A DNA stretch of 64,000 nt. It comes from Legionella brunensis. GTDB taxonomy: Bacteria; Pseudomonadota; Gammaproteobacteria; Legionellales; Legionellaceae. The stretch spans positions 84,015 through 148,014 of the forward strand of contig NZ_LNXV01000007.1 in assembly GCF_001467025.1 (NCBI RefSeq). The letters are read 5' to 3'. A program made the position numbers and the translations under genes. Shown here piece by piece: positions 17,041 through 25,191 of this stretch. Position 1 is the stretch's first letter. The number at the start of each line of letters is the position of its first letter. The notes below the pieces were generated by a model. The model was not told where the DNA came from and searched no databases. It saw nothing but the letters and a program-made list of their open reading frames with translations.

Positions 17041-20000
17041 TGAATAAAATAGTTTTGATGTTGTTGGGGTTATTAGTCTCAACTTTAGCTCTTGCTTCTG
17101 ACAATTCCACTACTTCTTACATGAGTTTCGCTCCCCCACCGCAAGATTACTCTGTCATATTTTTAGGTAATATTTTCGGTATTGTTGATGGTGTTTTACA
17201 TGGCACCGGTAGCCAAATGATGGGGACAATGTTTGGTGTATTCAACTCTGCAGTTCTTGCTTTGGGTGGTGTCATTATTATGTATACCCTCTTAGTCTCC
17301 ACGATGAATACTGCGCATGAGGGGCAAATGCTTGGTCAAAAATGGTCATCCATTTGGGTTCCTATGCGTGCCACCCTTGGACTTGCTTTATTGATTCCTA
17401 AGGGCTCTGGTTATTGCTTAATGCAGATATTCGTCATGTGGATTGTCGTTCAGGGCGTTGGGGCTGCCGATAAGGTGTGGCAGGCTGCATTAAGTTATTT
17501 AAATCGAGGGGGGGTTATTATTCAAACCCAGATGAACCCTTCGACATCAATTTCAGCAAGTGGAAATGAAATTGCAAGTGGAGCAGCAATTATTCTTTCG
17601 GGGCAAGTTTGCATGTTAGGGCTGCAAACTGCCTTACAAAATCAGCGTCAAGCATACCTTAATAGTAAAGAAAATAATTCTGGCCCTTGTTCTGGTTCTC
17701 CCTCTAAAACAATGCTTGATTTTTGTAATACACCAGTGCCTGATTTTTTAAGTACAGTGAATGCTGTTTCTGTACAAAATAAGGGAGCTTCAGGGCAGAC
17801 AGAATTTAATGTATCTATGCCGAATTTTACTGATGGTCCTTATGTTGCACTTAACGGTATGTGCGGTACCTTGACTTGGAATAGTTTTACAGAAGCAGAT
17901 AATCTTGTTAGTACTGATTCAAGTAGTAATCCAAAGAATCCTAGCTATGATCCAAATAACCAGTGGAGTGGAGGTAACTTTGTCGCGCCTAAATCGCCAA
18001 CTACTGTCGTTCTTACTAAAAATGAGTTAAAAACAACACAGTTTTCACGAGCAATCGCGATACAACAAATGTATGTAGATCTTTCCATGGTTGCTCAAAT
18101 TATGGTTAATAATTCTCCTTTATTGAACCCAAGTAATTCTACCCAATCCAAGGATAATAATAATTTTTCAGTAAATGCTGTGCAACAATTTGGGGTACCT
18201 CTAATGGCTAATGATCAGGACCTTTGTATGTCAAAATCTGGTTCTGATTGTAAAAATTGGGGGTCTGATCCTAACAGCTCTAATACCTCTGCTCCATTAT
18301 TTGTAGGTACAGAATTTCAGGGGGCTGTTGCTGATTATAATGGCATTATGTTGCCCGCCCTTAATTTGGTGTATCAGGCTAAGAAAGGCAGTGATGCGGC
18401 TTCAGCGAGAGCCTTTATTCAAGATGCTAATAATTATGGTTGGATTTTAGCCGGTAGTTATTTCTTTGATCTGGCAAAATTAAATTCTGCTACGATAACT
18501 GACTCAAGCAAGCAGACTGATACCAAAACGGGATTGAGTGGCAGTAAATTTGATTTGACGACTGTTCTAAAATCATTTGGCGAAACAACTGGTAAGTGCG
18601 CTACGGGTACCCAAGGTAATTTATGTGTATGGTTAGGAGGGAGCTCTAGTGCAATCACCCCGGTAATTGGATTAATCAATGGTTCAAATACGACGGGGCA
18701 ACCTGGCCAACCTCAGTTGCCTACTTCAAATACAATTTCTGATATCACGGGTACAAAAGGCGACGCCTACAGTGGAGGATATTCGTCTACCACCTTTGGA
18801 TATATTAATAATGCACTCATGTTGCATTTAGCGTCACAACCGGGTCTGACTCCTCCTGCATTTAATATGAAGTTCAATACCAACATAAATCTCGCGCAAT
18901 TACCGTCACAAAGTTTTCCCTGCGGTTCGATTTTGGGTTTATGTATAGGTAGATTAATGGGTGATATTTTCTATAATTTGATTCTTAGAAACCTTTTTAA
19001 CTACTTCATTAATATCATCGCTCAGGTGGTTAATTCAGTGATCATGGCTTTTCTCGTCTTACCTTTGATGGGAATGGGGACTATTTTCCAGGCAGGGGTT
19101 GCTATTATCCAACAGCCGACGGTTAATCCGGTCGTGGCGTTAGCAAATATGGGAGTTAATTATATTAACTTTGCTAATGAGTTATGGTTTTTTCTTTTGA
19201 CAATAGCCATTACAACTTCGTTGATTCCCTTATTTGGCATATTTATTTTTGCTGTGATCTCTATGGTATTCCCACTTTTGTTTGCTTGGATGGCGGTAAT
19301 GCTAAGTATCGGTTTTGTTACAGCCTACTACATACCATTCATGCCATATATGATTTTCACCTTCGGCTCGATTGCTTGGCTAATGGTAGTAATCGAGGCT
19401 ATGGTTGCGGCACCCATCGTCGCACTTGGGGTTACCCATCCAGAAGGGCACGATGCATTTGGTAAGGGTGAGCAGGCTATTATGATTTTATTAAATATCT
19501 TTCTGCGTCCTGCCATGATGATTATTGGTTATATTTCAGCGATTGCATTAACCTATGTTTCTGTATGGATAATTAATGCTGGTTTTGCTAATGCAATGGC
19601 ATTTGTGCAAGGTAGTTTATCAGGTTCCACATTTAGTATGAGTGCTACTACTAATATTCAAGAATATGCTTCCAATATCAATACGACACAGGGCTATTCT
19701 GGTTGGGCTGGCATCTACGGTTTCTTTTTCTCCATTTTAGTTTATACGACTCTGTACCTAATTGTGGTGCAGAAAGCATTTACTTTAATTGTAGTTTTGC
19801 CGGATAAAGTACTGCGTTGGATTGGTGGACAACCAGAGAGTGTAGGACAAGAAGCTGCGCAATGGGGCGAAGAAGCTAAAGGTCAAGTTGGTAAGGGAGC
19901 TGAGGGTACCCAAAAAGCGGCCCAACAAATTGATTCGCAATTGTCTGGATACGGTCAAAAAGCCTTCGGTAAAGCGAAAGACGCCCTTAGTAGCAAAGGA

Positions 20001-20066
20001 CCTCAAGTGGGTCTAACAGGAGGTAAAAACTTTAGTGATGGCGGAGATTCCAAGAAGGAAAAATAA
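17037..20066 (+). CDS. dotA: Dot/Icm type IVB secretion polytopic protein DotA
   Basis: 1009 residues, in the normal range for DotA (about 1000-1050). A signal peptide at residues 1-21 is followed by the conserved FAPPPQDYSVIFLGNIFG segment, membrane helices near residues 70-95 and 115-155, a long periplasmic region of low conservation (about 160-610), and a cluster of membrane helices from about 620 to 920. The cytoplasmic tail is Gln/Gly/Lys-rich. DotA is a large inner-membrane protein of the Dot/Icm apparatus, and some of it is released by the system. It starts within the last codons of icmV and ends at a hairpin terminator. The longer start by one Met (MMNKI) is not distinguishable from the second ATG. 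Confidence 0.97.
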   Translation: MMNKIVLMLLGLLVSTLALASDNSTTSYMSFAPPPQDYSVIFLGNIFGIVDGVLHGTGSQMMGTMFGVFNSAVLALGGVIIMYTLLVSTMNTAHEGQMLGQKWSSIWVPMRATLGLALLIPKGSGYCLMQIFVMWIVVQGVGAADKVWQAALSYLNRGGVIIQTQMNPSTSISASGNEIASGAAIILSGQVCMLGLQTALQNQRQAYLNSKENNSGPCSGSPSKTMLDFCNTPVPDFLSTVNAVSVQNKGASGQTEFNVSMPNFTDGPYVALNGMCGTLTWNSFTEADNLVSTDSSSNPKNPSYDPNNQWSGGNFVAPKSPTTVVLTKNELKTTQFSRAIAIQQMYVDLSMVAQIMVNNSPLLNPSNSTQSKDNNNFSVNAVQQFGVPLMANDQDLCMSKSGSDCKNWGSDPNSSNTSAPLFVGTEFQGAVADYNGIMLPALNLVYQAKKGSDAASARAFIQDANNYGWILAGSYFFDLAKLNSATITDSSKQTDTKTGLSGSKFDLTTVLKSFGETTGKCATGTQGNLCVWLGGSSSAITPVIGLINGSNTTGQPGQPQLPTSNTISDITGTKGDAYSGGYSSTTFGYINNALMLHLASQPGLTPPAFNMKFNTNINLAQLPSQSFPCGSILGLCIGRLMGDIFYNLILRNLFNYFINIIAQVVNSVIMAFLVLPLMGMGTIFQAGVAIIQQPTVNPVVALANMGVNYINFANELWFFLLTIAITTSLIPLFGIFIFAVISMVFPLLFAWMAVMLSIGFVTAYYIPFMPYMIFTFGSIAWLMVVIEAMVAAPIVALGVTHPEGHDAFGKGEQAIMILLNIFLRPAMMIIGYISAIALTYVSVWIINAGFANAMAFVQGSLSGSTFSMSATTNIQEYASNINTTQGYSGWAGIYGFFFSILVYTTLYLIVVQKAFTLIVVLPDKVLRWIGGQPESVGQEAAQWGEEAKGQVGKGAEGTQKAAQQIDSQLSGYGQKAFGKAKDALSSKGPQVGLTGGKNFSDGGDSKKEK

Positions 20067-20077
20067 CTTAAAATATA

Positions 20078-20099
20078 GGGAGCAAATTTCCTTGCTCCC
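20078..20099 (+). terminator. Hairpin terminator between dotA and the ADP-ribosyltransferase-like gene
   Basis: GGGAGCAA (20078-20085) pairs with TTGCTCCC (20092-20099) around a 6-base loop, just after the dotA stop. The T-tract is short. It lies between convergent genes and may serve both. Confidence 0.65.
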
Positions 20100-20115
20100 T
20101 TACTCACCTGTTAAT

Positions 20116-20964
20116 TTATAATGTCTTTCCACCTAAACCCCAATAAATATTGGGAGTTTCTAGCGGCTTATTTGCGGCCTTGTATAATAAATCCAGCGCT
20201 TCCTCTTTAACGACACTAAAATCTAATGTAGTGAGGCCTTCTTTTCCTAACCACAAATGATGAGCTATGAAGAAGAAGGGATTAACTATTATATCTCCTT
20301 CGAGTATAAAATCACGGTCATAGGATTTTTTAGGCGTTTCTGAAATAAAATCACAGGAGATAGTCACCTTATTTTTCAGGGGTTTTCTCTCACATTTAAT
20401 TGCGCCAACAATGGCTGCTGGAGGGACTTGATAGGCGATGGCTTCATACGCATATAAAGGCCATGCAGCATAGCTGGTTATAGCAGTGTCTTCAACTTCC
20501 TTCTCTGCAAAAAAGCTGTAAATATTACTTGCTTGTTTTGCTTGAAAACTATGTAAATCAATGATCAAATCTTTGCTATCAGTAGGAGTTTTGTCATTTT
20601 TTAGCAACACGGGTCTATAATCTGTTGTTTTAAGCGTCGGGTAATCAATCTGGGTCATATCAGGAAGAATAATAGCATAAATATAAGTGTCCTCATCATT
20701 AAGTGGGAAGATAGGGGCGCTCTCAAGCTTTGTGGTTAGACATATACATGCTTTAGAATCTGCATCGATAGCTTCATTTGCTATACCACAATCATTTTTG
20801 TAGCCGCGAGATTTAATGGCTTCAAGCCACCACAAATCAGCATAATCAATTCTTGGGGTAAACCCTATTTTAAATATTTCGTCAGGTGATCGAGTATCAG
20901 AACGAAAATAAATTTTACCCATAGTTTCATCCCAAATAAAGTAATCGGCAAACATATAATGCAC
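20116..20964 (-). CDS. Putative mono-ADP-ribosyltransferase (pertussis/cholera toxin S1/A-like), effector candidate
   Basis: 282 residues from GTG 20964, or 268 from the internal ATG at residue 15, which has a better ribosome site (GGGA) and begins MGKIYFRSDTRSPDEIF. Residues 18-38 match the N-terminal ADP-ribosyltransferase motif of pertussis toxin S1 (YRYDSRPPEDVFQNGF) and cholera toxin A (YRADSRPPDEI), with catalytic Arg21. The 'STS' strand appears as ICLTTKLESA (Thr77-Thr78; the first Ser is replaced by Leu). YAYEAIAYQVPPAAIVGAI offers Glu174 at the place of the catalytic Glu before the family's IPPENI segment. There is no signal peptide, so it is not a conventional exotoxin; delivery through Dot/Icm is the natural hypothesis, since it lies between dotA and dotB. 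Predicted reaction: transfer of ADP-ribose from NAD+ to a host target, unknown. The assignment comes from motif reading only. Confidence 0.6.
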   Translation of the reverse strand: MHYMFADYFIWDETMGKIYFRSDTRSPDEIFKIGFTPRIDYADLWWLEAIKSRGYKNDCGIANEAIDADSKACICLTTKLESAPIFPLNDEDTYIYAIILPDMTQIDYPTLKTTDYRPVLLKNDKTPTDSKDLIIDLHSFQAKQASNIYSFFAEKEVEDTAITSYAAWPLYAYEAIAYQVPPAAIVGAIKCERKPLKNKVTISCDFISETPKKSYDRDFILEGDIIVNPFFFIAHHLWLGKEGLTTLDFSVVKEEALDLLYKAANKPLETPNIYWGLGGKTL

Positions 20965-21040
20965 AATTAGATCTATTTGATCAACAACTGTTCTTTTGAG
21001 GCATGGCTTTGCTTTAAAAATTAATGATATTTCTGCTGTT

Positions 21041-21059
21041 TTAATGAAACCTTAATTTT
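21041..21059 (+). promoter_or_regulatory. Tandem TTAAT motif resembling a PmrA site
   Basis: TTAAT at 21041 and again at 21052, an exact 11-bp period, the second in the context CTTAATTTT. Legionella PmrA binds tandem cTTAATatT units, and it activates many effector genes. The motif lies about 45 bases before the ATG of the downstream gene and in the shared region with the divergent ADP-ribosyltransferase-like gene. The AT-rich setting makes chance matches likely. Confidence 0.35.
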
Positions 21060-21102
21060 TATATTTTATATTGCATTTGTTTTAAACATTGTGTGAATTG
21101 AT

Positions 21103-22011
21103 ATGCCAAAACCTAAGAAAGAAACACCTAAATCAGCTTCTATTTATGAAAAAAACTATTATCGTGAGCGAAATAAAAAAATTTATAAAATTAATTCGGC
21201 ACAGGAACAGAAAAAAATCGATAAGCATATGCAAAGCCATAATAATTTGCCTCCCAAGGGGGTTACACGAGAGGCAGGATTTTCGGTTTATCTCTTTAAG
21301 GGAACAAGTTTAGAAGTTAATGCTTCTCTAGTTCGCAAGAAGAAAACAGGAGGTACTGCGTTTATTCTGTCTAAATTGAAAAAGAAGGCGTGTAGATTGC
21401 CTGTTTCGTGTATTGCATCAACTGAACATGTGATTTCAATGCAAGAAAAAGTAGAGGATTTTGTATCGGACTCAATTCCAGCAGAAAGTAAAAAACAGGT
21501 AATGTACCAAATTTTGGTGAGAGTAGACTCACTATTAAATATAGCCATAGAAAGTATTAATCTGGCAGAGGTTATTTGTAAGGATGATGATATATTAACA
21601 ACAAGTGATGTGGCGATTCGCTATGATTTTGACAAAGACGTATTTGTTGTGGAGTTGGGTACCCAGGTAACGGATATTCAACAAATTGTTCGTAGATTAA
21701 ATGCTGTGGCAGCCTATCATATTGTCAGTTGTGACTTTGAAGATATTCAATTGAATGATGGAGTATGTTTATTAAAGCCTGATGCCTCGAATCCTATTCA
21801 TGCTTTAGCTAATATTGCTCAAGGGAAAAATTTCACTGGTGGGCAAATGAAATTTTTCTTAGAGCGTGATGCTGGAATGACCTCAGGACAAACAGAGGTA
21901 TACCAGGATAGTGATTGGACATTTAATGGCTATGATTCTTTGCAGAATCTGAGGGATGCCACGGGTTATCCTGATGATGCTCATGCTTTAAGAATTTTTT
22001 ATAAGGCATGA
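21103..22011 (+). CDS. Hypothetical protein in the Dot/Icm region, effector candidate
   Basis: 302 residues, not recognised. The first 50 residues are very basic (Lys-rich, MPKPKKETPKSASIYEKNYY). The remainder is mixed alpha/beta with no membrane segment or signal peptide. The middle contains helix ESKKQVMYQILVRVDSLLNI, and the C-terminus reads DDAHALRIFYKA. It converges with dotB (stop codons 5 bases apart) and is divergent from the ADP-ribosyltransferase-like gene. Its place among Dot/Icm genes and the PmrA-like motif upstream suggest a secreted effector or a partner of the neighbouring enzyme, but nothing in the protein itself shows a function. Confidence 0.5.
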   Translation: MPKPKKETPKSASIYEKNYYRERNKKIYKINSAQEQKKIDKHMQSHNNLPPKGVTREAGFSVYLFKGTSLEVNASLVRKKKTGGTAFILSKLKKKACRLPVSCIASTEHVISMQEKVEDFVSDSIPAESKKQVMYQILVRVDSLLNIAIESINLAEVICKDDDILTTSDVAIRYDFDKDVFVVELGTQVTDIQQIVRRLNAVAAYHIVSCDFEDIQLNDGVCLLKPDASNPIHALANIAQGKNFTGGQMKFFLERDAGMTSGQTEVYQDSDWTFNGYDSLQNLRDATGYPDDAHALRIFYKA

Positions 22012-22018
22012 TCTAAGA

Positions 22019-23152
22019 TTATCGTTGGTATTCTTTAGTACCAGCAATAATTAATTTATAAGTTCGCTCGCTGATGATGCCTTGTTCAAATTTATTCCGT
22101 GCGTCGACGGTCATCAATTGTCCTCGTTGGCGCACAAGTTTTCGCGTGGTAGAGGTCACTTCATTAGGGTCGCCTTCTAATAAAATATCACGTGCTTCCT
22201 CATCAAATACCAAGTATTCCCGCAAGGCAACTCGCTTACCATCGATGGTGGGTACTAGTTTTTGCCATATACAAAGACGAATGGTCTCCAGAATATCAAT
22301 GGTGCGCCCTAATCGTTCTTCGCCAGCAAAGGAGGTAACCAGCCGTCGCATCGTTTCGGCAACGCCAGAGGTGTGTAAAGTAGTATAGACAGGATGGCCA
22401 GTTAGAGCTGCTTCAAGTGCTGCACTAATGGTTTCTGCGTCACGACATTCTCCCACCATAATCAATCGAGGTTTACGGCGAAGGGCATTACGTACACCAT
22501 CAGCAAAATTCGGTAAATGACGTGGAATCTCCGATTGACTAACCACAGCTGAAACGGTTTCAATTTCGTCATAAACAAATTCAATAGGCGCTTCGTAAGT
22601 GAGTACTTTACGGTGCGATTCCTCTTTTTCAATTAATTCACGAATAATGGATGCAAGTAATGTCGATTTACCAGAACCAGTTGCGCCTGTAATAAATACA
22701 ATGCCTTCTTGAGGGGCTATTGCTTCAAGAATATTGTCTGGTAATTCCATGGTTTCCAATTTTGGAGGTGTGGTGGGAATAGTCCTTAACGTTATCTGGA
22801 TAGCATCATGACCCTCTACGAGACACGAGGTAGCATTGACCCGGTAGCGATAGCGAACCCCGCGATTGGGGCGAAATTCATAATGGGTATCGATATCTTT
22901 GCCTGAAAGTAATTGCGTAGTGGCATTAGGGCCATAAATTGAATTAATTAAATCACCTAACTCTGTATTAGAGAGGCGGCGATTAGTGATTTTATAGAGC
23001 CGACCATACACTTCAGCATAGATTGCTTCACCGGTTTGGATCGTAATATCAGAAGCACTTAGCTTTTCAGCATGCTCTAACATTTTATCCATGAACACCG
23101 GCGTAAACCGGGTTGGTTCATCAGGCATCAAATTAATATTACTACTACTCAT
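22019..23152 (-). CDS. dotB: Dot/Icm secretion ATPase DotB
   Basis: 377 residues, the standard length of this PilT/VirB11-like hexameric ATPase. Walker A is GATGSGKS at residues 156-163, Walker B lies in KPRLIMVGECRD, and the Asp/His boxes of secretion ATPases are present (LTYEAPIEFVYDE; ALTGHPVYTTLHTSG). DotB docks on DotO at the inner-membrane face of the Dot/Icm channel and powers effector export. It follows dotC by 15 bases on the same strand, in the conserved order dotD-dotC-dotB. Confidence 0.98.
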   Translation of the reverse strand: MSSSNINLMPDEPTRFTPVFMDKMLEHAEKLSASDITIQTGEAIYAEVYGRLYKITNRRLSNTELGDLINSIYGPNATTQLLSGKDIDTHYEFRPNRGVRYRYRVNATSCLVEGHDAIQITLRTIPTTPPKLETMELPDNILEAIAPQEGIVFITGATGSGKSTLLASIIRELIEKEESHRKVLTYEAPIEFVYDEIETVSAVVSQSEIPRHLPNFADGVRNALRRKPRLIMVGECRDAETISAALEAALTGHPVYTTLHTSGVAETMRRLVTSFAGEERLGRTIDILETIRLCIWQKLVPTIDGKRVALREYLVFDEEARDILLEGDPNEVTSTTRKLVRQRGQLMTVDARNKFEQGIISERTYKLIIAGTKEYQR

Positions 23153-23167
23153 AATCTATTTAGAAGT

Positions 23168-24088
23168 TTATTTATCATTAATGGGAGCGATGACAGGTTG
23201 CCACGCTTTACTAGTAATAGTAATTTTAGTGTTCTGTGCCAATTTTTCCATATTTCTAAATCGTTCTAACGCATCTTCATCTTTAGCAACTGCGGCTACC
23301 CACTCCTTGCTATTGGTATTAAGAGCTGGTAGGGCCGTTATACGCAACACTCTGTCATCAATATGGATTTCTGATGCATCACCAGTAACACCTAGATCAG
23401 TATGAGAAACGAAAGGAGGCGATACCATATTCATGGCTAGTAATTTGCGATATAGGATCATCCCAGCAAAATCCTCTTTTATGCGCGCGATGCTTTCCTC
23501 AAGAATAACACCTGCTTGTTCAATACCATTTTGCCACCCTTTTTCGACATAATGGCACCAAAGAAGCCTTTCTTGTTTTGTCTTGGGTAAGAGCGTGACA
23601 TTAGGACACTCAGGCTTTTTATAATCCATCCATAAATATTGTCGCCAATTTGGTGGTGTAGTTATAAAGCGTGCTTGCTTGGCAACCTTGTAAGTTCGAT
23701 CTGAAATACGGATGGTCTGTGTATCTGCCAAATTAAAGGTATTGCGACCTTCCAACAAAACTGGAGGTAAAACATTATGTTCTAGTACAAGAGAATTAAA
23801 GTCAAAAATGGCGTCCAGGTTACGGGCCTGCTTGGTCAAATTTTCGTCTATTATTTTTGCACGCCATGCAAGGCCTCCTTGAGCGCCTATGCTTAGGGCA
23901 GTTTCTTTGAGAGCCATCTCTCGAATTTTCCCCATATTGGCTTTACTACGGGTTCTGGCTCCTTTGTTGGTGTTGGCCAACGCTTGTAAGCCAGCAAGAG
24001 AGTCCGTGTTTGCTATCACAACTCGGCGATGGCATCCGGTTGACAGGACTAAGGATATAACACAAATACTAAGAATAAATTTTCGCAT
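23168..24088 (-). CDS. dotC: Dot/Icm outer-membrane lipoprotein DotC
   Basis: About 306 residues from ATG 24088, chosen because it gives a lipoprotein signal peptide MRKFILSICVISLVLSTGC with the lipidated Cys at residue 19; the longer frame would bury it. DotC is an outer-membrane lipoprotein that, with DotD, targets the secretin-like DotH to the outer membrane in the Dot/Icm core complex. Length matches known DotC (about 303). The start lies 20 bases inside the dotD coding end, showing tight translational coupling. Confidence 0.95.
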   Translation of the reverse strand: MRKFILSICVISLVLSTGCHRRVVIANTDSLAGLQALANTNKGARTRSKANMGKIREMALKETALSIGAQGGLAWRAKIIDENLTKQARNLDAIFDFNSLVLEHNVLPPVLLEGRNTFNLADTQTIRISDRTYKVAKQARFITTPPNWRQYLWMDYKKPECPNVTLLPKTKQERLLWCHYVEKGWQNGIEQAGVILEESIARIKEDFAGMILYRKLLAMNMVSPPFVSHTDLGVTGDASEIHIDDRVLRITALPALNTNSKEWVAAVAKDEDALERFRNMEKLAQNTKITITSKAWQPVIAPINDK

Positions 24089-24557
24089 AGCGTAATTCAA
24101 CAACTTGACTGTTAGGATAAACGTAGATATTGGCTTTCTTTCCTGCTTGATAATCAATATCCCGCAAGATCTCTGCTAAGCTCATATCTTTAGAATTAAG
24201 ACTAATTAGAACGGGAACGGCAGGTTCCGTTCCTAGCACGCGTAAACGAAAATGCGCCGCTCTGGCAACACGTAAAGTTACTTCTTCAATCGGTCCGGAC
24301 CAATCAACAGAGGCTCTGCTTTGCAAATTGTAAGCATTCGGGATGGTCAAAGTATTATCTTTCGATTGCGGAATAATTACTTTTTCTATGCGCTGCATCT
24401 CCAGCATCGAATCACTAACGGATGAAGCTGCTTGCGCAAGCTTAATCGTTGCATCGTCACTTGGGTTGTTAAGTGGCGGTTTCATGTAAATACCACCACC
24501 TCGGCATCCTGCTAGAAGAATCGAGGCAATAATAAATACAGCAGACTTGTTGATCAT
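24069..24557 (-). CDS. dotD: Dot/Icm outer-membrane lipoprotein DotD
   Basis: About 162 residues from ATG 24557, giving a lipoprotein signal MINKSAVFIIASILLAGC (Cys18). A frame open further upstream to 24668 would lack it. The C-terminal domain, about residues 70-160 (SVDWSGPIEEVTLRVARAAH, then SLAEILRDIDYQAGKKA), has the fold of secretin N-domains, as known for DotD. With DotC it assembles DotH in the outer-membrane core complex. First gene of dotD-dotC-dotB; preceded by rsmD on the same strand with about 90 bases between. Confidence 0.95.
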   Translation of the reverse strand: MINKSAVFIIASILLAGCRGGGIYMKPPLNNPSDDATIKLAQAASSVSDSMLEMQRIEKVIIPQSKDNTLTIPNAYNLQSRASVDWSGPIEEVTLRVARAAHFRLRVLGTEPAVPVLISLNSKDMSLAEILRDIDYQAGKKANIYVYPNSQVVELRYAKIYS

Positions 24558-24645
24558 CTTTTTGACTTTATAAACGATGTGTACTGCAATGATTGAAACA
24601 GGAGCATGACGCCTTGTCAAGGAAAAGAAGGACCGCTTCTGAAAG

Positions 24646-25191
24646 TTAATTCTTTTCATAAAGACCATAGATTACTTGTCCCGCTTGTTTAGATTTTTTT
24701 TCATTCCAGAATACTGGATCAAGTTGAAGTTTATCAGGTGATTCAATATAAACCAAGCCACCAGAAGCTAACAAATTTGAACGGGATAAAATATCTAAAC
24801 ATCTAGGGAGGTAATTTTTAGCAAAGGGGGGATCGAGGAAAATAATATCGAAGCATTCGGGACTTTCTAAAATATACTCTTGGGCGTCACATTGTACCAC
24901 AGTAAGGGTTGAGGAGTCAAAAGTAGCCACGATTTGTTTTAAGTTGGAATAAACTTTTGGAGAAGACTCAACAAGGACTACCCTATCAGCGCCGCGTGAA
25001 TAGGCTTCTAAACCAAGAGCGCCGCTGCCTGCAAAAGCATCCAAACAACGAGCACCACGTATGTCATGCATCAACCAATTAAAGAGTGTTTCTTTGACTC
25101 TGTCAGAAGTTGGGCGTAAACCCTCAATATCAGGGAAAGAAATTTTTTTTCCCCGATATCTTCCACCAATAATGCGTACTGTTTGCTTCAC
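24646..25191 (-). CDS. rsmD: 16S rRNA (guanine966-N2)-methyltransferase RsmD
   Basis: 181 residues. The RsmD N-terminus (IIGGRYRGKKISFPD, then LRPTSDRVKETLFNWL), the SAM-binding motif LDAFAGSGALGLEAYSRG and the catalytic DIIFLDPPF motif are all present. The enzyme methylates G966 of 16S rRNA. Its ATG overlaps the stop of the upstream M16 peptidase gene by 4 bases, so it belongs to that operon (two M16 genes, then rsmD). Confidence 0.96.
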   Translation of the reverse strand: MKQTVRIIGGRYRGKKISFPDIEGLRPTSDRVKETLFNWLMHDIRGARCLDAFAGSGALGLEAYSRGADRVVLVESSPKVYSNLKQIVATFDSSTLTVVQCDAQEYILESPECFDIIFLDPPFAKNYLPRCLDILSRSNLLASGGLVYIESPDKLQLDPVFWNEKKSKQAGQVIYGLYEKN

